64,000 nt of DNA from CBDCLY01 sp965218715 (lineage in GTDB: Bacteria > Bacteroidota > Bacteroidia > Flavobacteriales_E > Vicingaceae), in the NCBI GenBank assembly GCA_965218715.1, contig CBDCLY010000033.1, positions 62,001 through 126,000 of the forward strand. The letters are read 5' to 3'. The position numbers and the translations under genes were made by a program. Under the pieces are notes generated by a model. It ran no database searches and was not told the DNA's origin. It saw only the letters and a program-made list of their open reading frames with translations. This document shows, piece by piece, positions 34,987 through 42,349 of the stretch. Positions within the stretch are counted from its first letter, which is position 1, and each line of letters opens with the position of its first letter.

Positions 34987-35862
34987 ATGGCAAAAGAAGA
35001 AAAGAGTAAACCAGGGATGAAGGTCAAAACATCCTACCTTTCTACAATAATTAGCATCTCCTTGGTGCTTTTTATGCTGGGTTTGCTAGGCATGATTGTC
35101 TTGAATGCTAAAATGATATCCGATCATGTGAAGCAAAACATTGGCTTTTCATTGTATTTGCACCAAGGCGTTTCAAGTCAAAATGCAGAGAAACTTCAAA
35201 AGAAATTAGCAGAAAAGGCATTTACCAACAGAAGCGAGTACATTGATAAAGAAACAGCTGCAGAATTACTTAAGGCTGACTTAGGTGAAGACTTTGTAGA
35301 TTTTCTCGGTTACAACCCACTTTCAGGGAGCATAGATTTGTATTTGCATGCCGATTATACTCACCCAGACAGCATTCCTTGGATAGAAAAGGAGCTCAAT
35401 GAATTTAAACAAGTAAAAGAAGTTAGTTATCAGCAAGATTTGATATTGGCGGTCAATCAGAATGTGAAAAAGATTGGAATTATCTTATTGGGCTTTAGTA
35501 TCCTATTGCTTATTGTAGTCATTGCCCTAATAAACAACACCATTCGGTTAGCGATTTATTCTAAACGATTTTTGATTAAGACCATGCAATTGGTAGGAGC
35601 TACTGGGGGTTTTATTCGAAGGCCTTTCGTGGGCAGAGGGATTTTGAATGGAATAATAAGTGCAATTATTGCCATTGCACTTTTATCTGGAGTCATGTAT
35701 TCTTTGGCTCAAAGCATACCCGAAATAGTGGATTTACAAAATTTTAACGCTTACCTCATTCTTTTTGCTGCTGTGATTGTCATGGGAATCTTAATTTCGT
35801 GGATATCAACTTCATTGGCCGTTAGAAAATTTTTAAGAATGCAAAGCGGAGATTTATACTAG
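34987..35862 (+). CDS. ftsX: Cell division protein FtsX (ABC permease-like)
   Basis: The 291-residue protein has a short cytoplasmic N-terminus, one membrane helix (about residues 20-42), a periplasmic domain of some 110 residues (NIGFSLYLHQGVSSQNAEKL onward), and three C-terminal helices near 158-180, 215-238 and 252-272. This is the FtsX topology. FtsX with the ATPase FtsE activates cell-wall hydrolases at the septum. No ftsE is adjacent. An imperfect TAATTTAG lies just upstream and may be its promoter. DUF3098 follows 4 nt later. Confidence 0.92.
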   Translation: MAKEEKSKPGMKVKTSYLSTIISISLVLFMLGLLGMIVLNAKMISDHVKQNIGFSLYLHQGVSSQNAEKLQKKLAEKAFTNRSEYIDKETAAELLKADLGEDFVDFLGYNPLSGSIDLYLHADYTHPDSIPWIEKELNEFKQVKEVSYQQDLILAVNQNVKKIGIILLGFSILLLIVVIALINNTIRLAIYSKRFLIKTMQLVGATGGFIRRPFVGRGILNGIISAIIAIALLSGVMYSLAQSIPEIVDLQNFNAYLILFAAVIVMGILISWISTSLAVRKFLRMQSGDLY

Positions 35863-35866
35863 AATT

Positions 35867-36109
35867 ATGTCAGAGAAAATAGAACAAGAATTAGCTTTTG
35901 GAAAAGAAAATTACCGACTATTTGCAGTTGCTGCAATCATGGTGGTTTTAGGTTACTTACTCATGTCTGGAGGTGGGTCAGAAGATCCAAATCAATTTGA
36001 CTATGAAGGTTTGTTTTCTGCACGAAGAATAATAATTGCACCAATAACAATACTACTTGGTTTTGCTGTTGGAATATATGCCATCATCAAGCAGCCTAAG
36101 GAAAAATAA
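35867..36109 (+). CDS. DUF3098 family small membrane protein
   Basis: The 80-residue protein has two membrane helices (about residues 18-33 and 54-73) separated by MSGGGSEDPNQFDYEGLFSA. The FGKENYRLFAVAAIMVVLGYLLMSGG stretch is the DUF3098 signature. The family is small and typical of Bacteroidota, with no known function. Its steady neighbours, ftsX upstream and truB downstream, suggest a link to envelope growth or simply a conserved operon. Confidence 0.85.
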   Translation: MSEKIEQELAFGKENYRLFAVAAIMVVLGYLLMSGGGSEDPNQFDYEGLFSARRIIIAPITILLGFAVGIYAIIKQPKEK

Positions 36110-36112
36110 GAA

Positions 36113-36817
36113 ATGATCAATTGGGATGAGGGAGAAATCGTTCTAATCGATAAGCCACTTAATTGGACTTCCTTCGACGTTGTCAATAAAATACGTCATG
36201 CCCTTAAACATAAATTCCAGATCAAAAAAATAAAAGTTGGTCATGCTGGAACCTTAGATCCTTTAGCTACAGGCTTACTTATTATTGCAATAGGTAGAAA
36301 AACGAAAAGCATACAAGATCTCCAGGGATTGGATAAAACCTATACTGGAAGCATGCGAATTGGTGCAATAACAGCATCATATGATGCTGAAACTGCGGAG
36401 GAGAACGTTCAAATTGTTGAAGATTTAGAACTACCTGAACTCAAAAAAGTAGCCTCTTTAATGGAAGGGTCTCAAGAGCAATTGCCTCCTATTTATTCGG
36501 CTAAAAATATCGATGGTAAAAGGGCTTATCAATTGGCTAGGGAAGGTAAAAAACCAGAAATGCGAACAAAATTGATTCAACTACATCATTTTGAGATTTT
36601 AAATCTTGATCAAAACATTTTGGAATTTGAAATCAATTGTTCAACTGGTACTTATATCCGTTCAGTAGCCCATGATTTTGGACAAGAAATTAAGCTTGGC
36701 GCCTACCTGAAATCATTAAAAAGAACCAGTGTTGGCCCTTATAAATTGGAATCGGCACATCAACTTAATGATTGGATTAGTAAAATAGAGAATTGGAGCG
36801 AGGAAAACGCACTGTGA
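36113..36817 (+). CDS. truB: tRNA pseudouridine(55) synthase
   Basis: TruB isomerises U55 in the T-loop of tRNAs. The 234-residue protein has IDKPLNWTSFDVVNKIR near residue 12, the catalytic-Asp motif VGHAGTLDPLATGLL near 42, and the LPPIYSAKNIDGKRAY substrate-binding segment near 124. CSTGTYIRSVAHDFG follows near 181. It lacks a separate PUA domain, as is common for the shorter bacterial forms. It lies 3 nt after the DUF3098 gene, so it belongs to the ftsX operon. Confidence 0.95.
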   Translation: MINWDEGEIVLIDKPLNWTSFDVVNKIRHALKHKFQIKKIKVGHAGTLDPLATGLLIIAIGRKTKSIQDLQGLDKTYTGSMRIGAITASYDAETAEENVQIVEDLELPELKKVASLMEGSQEQLPPIYSAKNIDGKRAYQLAREGKKPEMRTKLIQLHHFEILNLDQNILEFEINCSTGTYIRSVAHDFGQEIKLGAYLKSLKRTSVGPYKLESAHQLNDWISKIENWSEENAL

Positions 36818-36832
36818 TTCAGGCTAATTTAT

Positions 36833-36840
36833 TAAATTTG
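36833..36840 (+). promoter_or_regulatory. Bacteroidota -7 box of queA-ispD (TAAATTTG)
   Basis: TAAATTTG is a perfect consensus match in the 57-nt gap between truB and queA, ending 34 nt before the queA ATG. No TTG was found at 17-23 nt. Confidence 0.5.
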
Positions 36841-36874
36841 CCGCTCGTTTTTTCATCCTTAAATAGCGATTATC

Positions 36875-37921
36875 ATGAAGTTATCTAAATTCAAATTTGA
36901 TTTACCAGAAGAATTATTAGCGGAACACCCAACGGAAAACCGTGACGAGTCTAGATTAATGGTGGTCGATAGAAGTGCTGGAACTATTGAGCACAAGATG
37001 TTTAAAGACATTACAGATTATCTTGATGAAGGCGATGTGTTGTTAATGAACGATACAAAAGTGTTTCCAGCAAGGTTATATGGGAACAAAGAAAAGACCG
37101 GTGCAAAAATTGAGGTTTTCTTGCTTAGAGAATTGAATGCTGATAATTTATTGTGGGATGTTTTAGTTGACCCAGCAAGAAAAATAAGAATTGGCAACAA
37201 ATTGTATTTCGGCGATGATGATTTAGTTGCTGAGGTAATCGACAATACTACATCCAGAGGAAGAACCTTGAGATTTTTATTTGATGGTAGTCATGATGAA
37301 TTCAAAAAGATCATTGAAACATTAGGAGAAACGCCTATTCCAAAATACATCAAAAGAGAAGTTGAGCCAGAGGATGAAGACCGTTATCAAACAGTTTATG
37401 CAAAGAATGAAGGTGCTGTAGCAGCTCCAACTGCAGGATTGCATTTTAGCAAAAACTTATTAAAACGCTTAGAAATTAAAGGGGTAGAATTTGCTCCACT
37501 TACCTTGCATGTTGGTTTAGGTACATTTAGATCAGTTGAGGTAGAAGACTTAACCAAGCACAAAATGGATTCTGAAGAAATTGAGATTCCAAACACCACG
37601 GTTGATATTGTCAATAATGCTAAGAAAAGAAAAAGCAAGGTTTGTTCAATCGGAACTACCTCTATGCGTGCCGTTGAAACATCTGTATCTACAGATGGAT
37701 ATTTAAAACCATATAAGGGTTGGACGAATAGATTTATTTTTCCTCCATTTGATTTTAGCATTGCAGACATGATGGTGACCAATTTCCACATGCCAGAATC
37801 TACTTTGTTAATGATGACTGCCGCATTTGGTGGATATGATTTAATAATGGAGGCCTATGAATTGGCAATTAAGGAGAAATATCGTTTTTACAGCTATGGC
37901 GATGCCATGTTGATCATCTAA
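36875..37921 (+). CDS. queA: S-adenosylmethionine:tRNA ribosyltransferase-isomerase
   Basis: QueA transfers the ribosyl part of SAM to preQ1 in tRNA, forming epoxyqueuosine. The 348-residue protein has the family N-terminus KFDLPEELLAEHPTENRDESRLMV, the LLMNDTKVFPARLYG segment near 52, GAVAAPTAGLHFS near 177-190, LTLHVGLGTFRSV near 210 and TNFHMPESTLLMMTAAFGG near the C-terminus. ispD follows after one base, an operon. Confidence 0.96.
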   Translation: MKLSKFKFDLPEELLAEHPTENRDESRLMVVDRSAGTIEHKMFKDITDYLDEGDVLLMNDTKVFPARLYGNKEKTGAKIEVFLLRELNADNLLWDVLVDPARKIRIGNKLYFGDDDLVAEVIDNTTSRGRTLRFLFDGSHDEFKKIIETLGETPIPKYIKREVEPEDEDRYQTVYAKNEGAVAAPTAGLHFSKNLLKRLEIKGVEFAPLTLHVGLGTFRSVEVEDLTKHKMDSEEIEIPNTTVDIVNNAKKRKSKVCSIGTTSMRAVETSVSTDGYLKPYKGWTNRFIFPPFDFSIADMMVTNFHMPESTLLMMTAAFGGYDLIMEAYELAIKEKYRFYSYGDAMLII

Positions 37922-37922
37922 A

Positions 37923-38585
37923 ATGAAGCAATTTGTAATCGTTGTTGCTGGCGGTTCGGGAAATCGAATGGAATCAGAAATTCCTAAACAATTTCTTGAA
38001 TTAAAAGGAAAACCAATCATTGCTCATACCATTTCAAAATTTCAATCAGTTCTTCCTGAAGCTGAAATTATTGTAGTTATTCCAAGTGAGTCAAAACATT
38101 ACTGGGATGCAATATGCAATAAAGATTTTTTTAATAATGTTAAAACCTGCACAGGAGGTGATAGCAGAATGGAAAGTGTTAAAAATGGTTTGGCGCTTAT
38201 CAAGGAAAATGGAATTGTTGGCATTCATGATGCTGTAAGACCTTTAGTCTCAAAAGAAACAATATTGGCTTCCTTTAACAAGGCTGAAAAAGTTGGCTCA
38301 GCAGTTCCAATAATGCCTTTAAATGATTCAATTAGACGAGTGTTTGAGGGAACCAACAGAACTAAAGACAGGTCTCGATATCGTTTAGTGCAAACTCCAC
38401 AATGTTTTCAAATCAATCTATTAAAGGCAGCCTATAACAAAATTGGCTCAAAAATTTTTAGTGATGATGCTGGGGTTTTTGAGTATGCTGGACATAAAAT
38501 TGGACTTGTAGATGGTAATGAAGAAAATTTGAAGATTACTCGACCAATTGATTTAGATTGGGCAAATTTTCTATTGAGTAAATAA
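37923..38585 (+). CDS. ispD: 2-C-methyl-D-erythritol 4-phosphate cytidylyltransferase
   Basis: IspD activates MEP with CTP in the non-mevalonate isoprenoid pathway. The 220-residue protein carries the nucleotide-binding signature VVAGGSGNRMESEIPKQFL at residues 7-25, and GIHDAVRPLVSKE near 101 and RLVQTPQCFQINLL near 157. It shares an operon with queA. The polyprenyl synthetase 2.3 kb downstream would use the isoprenoid units this pathway supplies. Confidence 0.94.
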   Translation: MKQFVIVVAGGSGNRMESEIPKQFLELKGKPIIAHTISKFQSVLPEAEIIVVIPSESKHYWDAICNKDFFNNVKTCTGGDSRMESVKNGLALIKENGIVGIHDAVRPLVSKETILASFNKAEKVGSAVPIMPLNDSIRRVFEGTNRTKDRSRYRLVQTPQCFQINLLKAAYNKIGSKIFSDDAGVFEYAGHKIGLVDGNEENLKITRPIDLDWANFLLSK

Positions 38586-38605
38586 GCAAAATCAAATTAA
38601 ACATA

Positions 38606-39784
38606 TTAACCAAGGACCTCTATTGAAGCGTCGGCTCCTATTCTTCCAGATGGTTTAAGGTTTTTTATCCAATTAATTCCTGGTTTGCGTCCTATTTCTA
38701 ATACACCAAATCGATCTTGTAATGAAAAAGCAGACGCCCCATTCCAACAAGCCATAGGGATCAATTGGTCAATGGTAACTTCCTCAAATTTTTCTTGAAT
38801 TAACCGCATCTCTGAAAGGATGTCAAGGCTAGAGTTGGAAGCTAAACTATCAGTTCCAATAATTCCCCTAATGTCCAATTTTAAAAAGGCATTTAAATCA
38901 GGTAGTCTCTTTTCAATAAAATCATTGGCTTTCGGGCAAAAACACCAATAAAGATTTGCATGTCTTTTAGTAGACCACTCAATATCTGATCTCGTACTAT
39001 AGGTGTTGTGGACTAAAATAACAGTATTGCTTTCAGGAAAAAATGGCAAATGATAATGAATGGAATTGACTCCCTTGTTTTTTAATGCACTTAAATCAAA
39101 TCCCTTATTCTCAAATTGCTCCAAAAGATTGCCCTTCCCATTTAAAAATAAGCTATTCTCATCTTCAGTTTCTTGGTTATGAATACTAAAAATACTTTCT
39201 TGCTCTTCCTCAACAATTTTTTTAAATAAATCGGGACTAAGCGAATAAGGTGCATGCGGACTCAAACTCGCCGTCATCCCTAATTCATTGGCTTTTTTCT
39301 TTAACAGTTTCCCTCTAGTTAAATGATCATTAGCCATTGATTTGTCTAAACCAAATAGCTCGATTAAGTTGTGGTAATGAATTGAAGACTTGGCTTTAAT
39401 TTGGAAACAATCACTTCCATTGCTAATGTCACCAACCGCTACAATCCCGTTCTTTATCATTTGTTTATCGGCTGCTGCTGCGGCAGCTAGAATGCTTTCT
39501 TTTTTACTCTCTCTTTTTTCAAAAATCTCACTTATGAATCCGCTTAAATGAGTGCCTCTATTGATTTGATCATGAAGGTGAGATAGTTCGAGATGACAAT
39601 GACTGTTAACGAATCCAGGACAAATAATTCCCTTTAAGTAGTGCGCTGTTGAACCTTGCTGAATATTTTCGCCAAGATGAATAATCTTTCCACTTTCATC
39701 AAGTTCAATGTATCCATTTTTGATGATTCGACCATCCCCTAAATGGATCGCCTCTGCTTGATATATCTTGTTTTTTATCCTCAA
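38606..39784 (-). CDS. Amidohydrolase family protein (aminohydrolase/deaminase type)
   Basis: The metal and catalytic motifs of the deaminase-type amidohydrolases are complete: FVNSHCHLELSHL (HxH), SLSPHAPYSLS, FSIHNQETEDEN and IIGTDSLASNSSLDILSEM. The substrate may be a purine-type or aminofutalosine-like compound, but I cannot decide. The reading frame is open back to 39844, overlapping rlmN. I prefer the TTG at 39784 (392 residues), because a TATTTTTG box on this strand ends 9 nt before it and the retained N-terminus (RIKNKIYQAEAIHLGDG) is family-like. It stands alone between ispD and rlmN. Confidence 0.82.
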   Translation of the reverse strand: MRIKNKIYQAEAIHLGDGRIIKNGYIELDESGKIIHLGENIQQGSTAHYLKGIICPGFVNSHCHLELSHLHDQINRGTHLSGFISEIFEKRESKKESILAAAAAADKQMIKNGIVAVGDISNGSDCFQIKAKSSIHYHNLIELFGLDKSMANDHLTRGKLLKKKANELGMTASLSPHAPYSLSPDLFKKIVEEEQESIFSIHNQETEDENSLFLNGKGNLLEQFENKGFDLSALKNKGVNSIHYHLPFFPESNTVILVHNTYSTRSDIEWSTKRHANLYWCFCPKANDFIEKRLPDLNAFLKLDIRGIIGTDSLASNSSLDILSEMRLIQEKFEEVTIDQLIPMACWNGASAFSLQDRFGVLEIGRKPGINWIKNLKPSGRIGADASIEVLG

Positions 39785-39792
39785 TTCAGGAG

Positions 39793-39800
39793 CAAAAATA
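39793..39800 (-). promoter_or_regulatory. Candidate -7 box of the amidohydrolase (TATTTTTG)
   Basis: The minus strand reads TATTTTTG, a perfect match, ending 9 nt before a TTG start at 39784. It is back-to-back with the rlmN box 4 nt away. A TTG on the same strand lies 24 nt upstream, slightly longer than usual. Confidence 0.45.
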
Positions 39801-39804
39801 AGAT

Positions 39805-39812
39805 TACCTTTG
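39805..39812 (+). promoter_or_regulatory. Bacteroidota -7 box of rlmN (TACCTTTG)
   Basis: TACCTTTG is a perfect match ending 7 nt before the GTG at 39819. It decides the rlmN start: the longer frame from 39768 would run through the promoter. Confidence 0.55.
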
Positions 39813-39818
39813 GCCCCA

Positions 39819-40880
39819 GTGAAACAAGCAGCAAAAAAGAACATAAGAACCTTAAGTTTAGAGGAACTCAGTCAATTCTTTCAGGATAATGGTGAGAAGG
39901 CATTTCGCGCAAAACAAGTGTTTGAGTGGTTGTGGAAAAAGTCGGCAAGAAACTTTGATAGAATGAGCAACTTATCACTTTCTACCAGGGAATTGCTAGA
40001 AGAGCATTTTACTTTTCCTGTTGTTAGCGTTTCAGAGGAACAAAAAAGTGAAGATGGCACCATCAAAAATGCCTTTCGTTTAGCGGATGGTAAAATTACT
40101 GAAGGGGTCTTAATTCCATCTTCAAAAAGGATGACTGCCTGTATTTCTTCTCAGGTTGGTTGCAGTCTGAGTTGCAAGTTTTGTGCAACAGGTAGATTAA
40201 AAAGGTTAAGAAATATTCAATTCGATGAAATTGTTGATCAAGTAGCTATCATAAAAGAACAAGCCGAAGAAAACTATCAGAGGCCGCTTTCAAATATTGT
40301 TTATATGGGCATGGGAGAACCTTTGCTCAATTATAAAGAAGTATTGTTATCAATAGAGAGAATCACTTCGCCAGATGGATTAGGGATGTCGCCCAAAAGA
40401 ATCACCGTTTCTACAGCCGGAATTGCCAAGATGATTAAAAAACTTGGAGACGATGAGGTAAAATTTAATCTTGCATTATCTCTTCACGCAGCAAACGATA
40501 CCAAGCGCAATGAAATCATGCCTATAAATGAGCAAAACAATTTAGAGGCATTGGCTGAGGCCTTAATTCATTTTCATGAAAAAACTGGAAGTAGAGTCAC
40601 ATTTGAATACATCATCTTCAAAGACTTTAACGATGAAATTCAGGATGCTAAAGAGTTAGCAGAGTTTTGCAAAATTGTTCCTTGTAAAATCAACATCATA
40701 GAGTACAATCCAATTGATGAGGGTGAATATCAGCAAGCAGATTCAAAAAAAGTGGATCAATTTGCAGCTTATTTAGAGGGATGTAATTTAGTGGTCAATG
40801 TGAGAAGAAGTAGGGGAAAAGACATTGATGCGGCTTGCGGTCAATTGGCCAATAAAAATAAAGCTGTTAACTCCCTTTAG
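39819..40880 (+). CDS. rlmN: 23S rRNA/tRNA adenine-C2 methyltransferase, radical SAM
   Basis: RlmN methylates A2503 of 23S rRNA and A37 of some tRNAs. From the GTG at 39819 the protein has 353 residues and begins with the family-like KNIRTLSLEELSQFF. The radical-SAM cluster motif CSLSCKFC lies near residue 117, GMGEPLLNYKEV near 163, and the methyl-accepting Cys in IDAACGQLA near the C-terminus. The GTG start lies 7 nt after a perfect promoter box. The 5' region is divergent from the amidohydrolase, and the polyprenyl synthetase follows 16 nt after the stop. Confidence 0.94.
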   Translation: MKQAAKKNIRTLSLEELSQFFQDNGEKAFRAKQVFEWLWKKSARNFDRMSNLSLSTRELLEEHFTFPVVSVSEEQKSEDGTIKNAFRLADGKITEGVLIPSSKRMTACISSQVGCSLSCKFCATGRLKRLRNIQFDEIVDQVAIIKEQAEENYQRPLSNIVYMGMGEPLLNYKEVLLSIERITSPDGLGMSPKRITVSTAGIAKMIKKLGDDEVKFNLALSLHAANDTKRNEIMPINEQNNLEALAEALIHFHEKTGSRVTFEYIIFKDFNDEIQDAKELAEFCKIVPCKINIIEYNPIDEGEYQQADSKKVDQFAAYLEGCNLVVNVRRSRGKDIDAACGQLANKNKAVNSL

Positions 40881-40896
40881 TGTAATTTTACCTGTG

Positions 40897-41874
40897 ATGA
40901 ATATTAGCATTCAACAGATTCAAGAGCCAATTATTGAGGAGATGAAAGCTTTTGAGAAGCATTTCAGAAATTCAATGAAAAGCAGTGTCCCTTTGTTGGA
41001 TAAAATCACTCATTATATCGTAAAGAGGAAAGGGAAGCAAATGCGACCAATGTTTGTATTTCTTTCGGCTAAATTGTTTGGAGAAACTCAAAAATCAACT
41101 TACCATGCAGCATCTTTAATCGAGTTACTGCATACCGCAACTCTAGTTCATGATGATGTAGTTGACGAGGCCTATAAGAGAAGAGGGTTTTTTAGCATCA
41201 ATGCGCTATGGAAAAATAAAATTGCAGTCTTAGTTGGAGATTATCTTCTTTCCAGAGGCTTACTTCTTTCTGTAGAGAATGAAGAGTTTGAGTTATTAAG
41301 GATAGTTAGTCAGTCTGTAAAATTGATGAGTGAGGGAGAATTGCTTCAAATAGAAAAAGCAAGAAAACTAGACATCAGTGAGGAAGTCTATTTTGATATC
41401 ATAACAAAAAAAACAGCCACATTAATCGCTTCTTGTTGTGCTACAGGGGCTTCCTCAGCGAAACAAACTCCTGAGGTAGTTGAACAATTAAGGTTGTTTG
41501 GTGAAACTGTTGGCATTTGTTTTCAAATTAAAGATGACCTTTTTGATTATGGTTCTGGAGATGGAATTGGAAAGCCAGCTGGGATAGACATCAAGGAAAA
41601 GAAAATGACCTTGCCCCTTATTTTTTCGCTTTCACAATGCTCTAAAAGTGAAAAGAAGAGAATTTTAAGACTGATTAAAAAGAAGCAAATTTCTAAACAA
41701 GAAGTTAAGGAGGTTGTTTCCTTTGTAGAACAGGCTGGTGGAATTAAATATGCTCAAGAAAAAATGTACCAACTAAGAGACAGCGCAATGGAACAATTGC
41801 AATCCTTTCCTGATAATTCTGCTAGAAAAGCCTTACATGATTTAGTTTGGTACACCACAGAAAGAAAAAAATAA
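40897..41874 (+). CDS. Polyprenyl diphosphate synthase
   Basis: The 325-residue protein has both aspartate-rich motifs of the trans-prenyltransferases: LVHDDVVDEAYKRRG near residue 85 and ICFQIKDDLFDYG near 210. Other motifs are KGKQMRPMFVFLSA near 47 and KPAGIDIKEKKMTLPLIF near 227. It should build a long all-trans prenyl chain, probably the side chain of menaquinone (octaprenyl-type), from IPP. I chose the ATG at 40897; a longer frame begins inside rlmN. An imperfect TAATTTTA lies 7 nt before the ATG. It overlaps the MORN lipoprotein gene by one base. Confidence 0.92.
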   Translation: MNISIQQIQEPIIEEMKAFEKHFRNSMKSSVPLLDKITHYIVKRKGKQMRPMFVFLSAKLFGETQKSTYHAASLIELLHTATLVHDDVVDEAYKRRGFFSINALWKNKIAVLVGDYLLSRGLLLSVENEEFELLRIVSQSVKLMSEGELLQIEKARKLDISEEVYFDIITKKTATLIASCCATGASSAKQTPEVVEQLRLFGETVGICFQIKDDLFDYGSGDGIGKPAGIDIKEKKMTLPLIFSLSQCSKSEKKRILRLIKKKQISKQEVKEVVSFVEQAGGIKYAQEKMYQLRDSAMEQLQSFPDNSARKALHDLVWYTTERKK

Positions 41875-42299
41875 TGAAACAAATCCTACTATTTCTTTGC
41901 CTAGGCTTTTTGGCTTGTCAATATTCCGAAAAACAAGATGCTAATTTGGCTCAAGAACAAGAAAAGTTTTCTGAGGAAAATGGACATTATGTTGATTATT
42001 ACCCAAATGGCTTGAAAAAAATTGAAGGAAATTTGGTGAATGGAAAGCGCCACGGTAAATGGATTTACTATTACGAAAATGGCATAAAATGGAGTGAAGG
42101 AAAATTTCTTCATGGTGTTCGTCAAGGAATGGCTTTTGTCTATTATGAAAATGGTAAAATCAAACTAAAAGGACAATACAAAAATGGTCTTAAGATTGGC
42201 ATTTGGGAAGTGTGGGAAGATGATGGAACCTATGTTAGTAATATAGATTTAAATGAAATGTTGAGTGCTCAAGATTCCATTCGTTTAGAATTGAAATAG
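41874..42299 (+). CDS. Lipoprotein with MORN/YwqK-type repeats
   Basis: From the ATG at 41874 the protein has 141 residues. A lipoprotein signal (ILLFLCLGFLAC, Cys at about residue 15) precedes three to four repeats of about 23 residues of the form YYxNGxxKxEGxxxNGKRHGxW, the MORN-like YwqK pattern. Such repeats form beta-hairpin scaffolds. Database labels often call them toxin-antitoxin YwqK proteins, but nothing here indicates a toxin-antitoxin system. Its start codon overlaps the stop of the polyprenyl synthetase gene (TAATG). Confidence 0.82.
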   Translation: MKQILLFLCLGFLACQYSEKQDANLAQEQEKFSEENGHYVDYYPNGLKKIEGNLVNGKRHGKWIYYYENGIKWSEGKFLHGVRQGMAFVYYENGKIKLKGQYKNGLKIGIWEVWEDDGTYVSNIDLNEMLSAQDSIRLELK

Positions 42300-42303
42300 T
42301 GCA

Positions 42304-42333
42304 TTGGCAACATTCCGATGTTTTGTATTTTCG
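42304..42333 (+). promoter_or_regulatory. Promoter of dnaG (TTG-N19-TATTTTCG)
   Basis: TTG at 42304-42306, a 19-nt spacer and TATTTTCG at 42326-42333 fit the consensus with one T-to-C change. The box ends 17 nt before the TTG start codon of dnaG. Confidence 0.6.
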
Positions 42334-42349
42334 TAAATAAATTAGCAAT

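Noticed and set aside
39768..39818. Longer N-terminus of rlmN from an ATG at 39768
   Set aside because: It would include the rlmN promoter box and overlap the divergent amidohydrolase; family N-termini match the GTG at 39819.
41874..42299. Toxin-antitoxin system suggested by the common YwqK label
   Set aside because: The protein is a MORN-repeat lipoprotein and has no partner gene of toxin or antitoxin type next to it.
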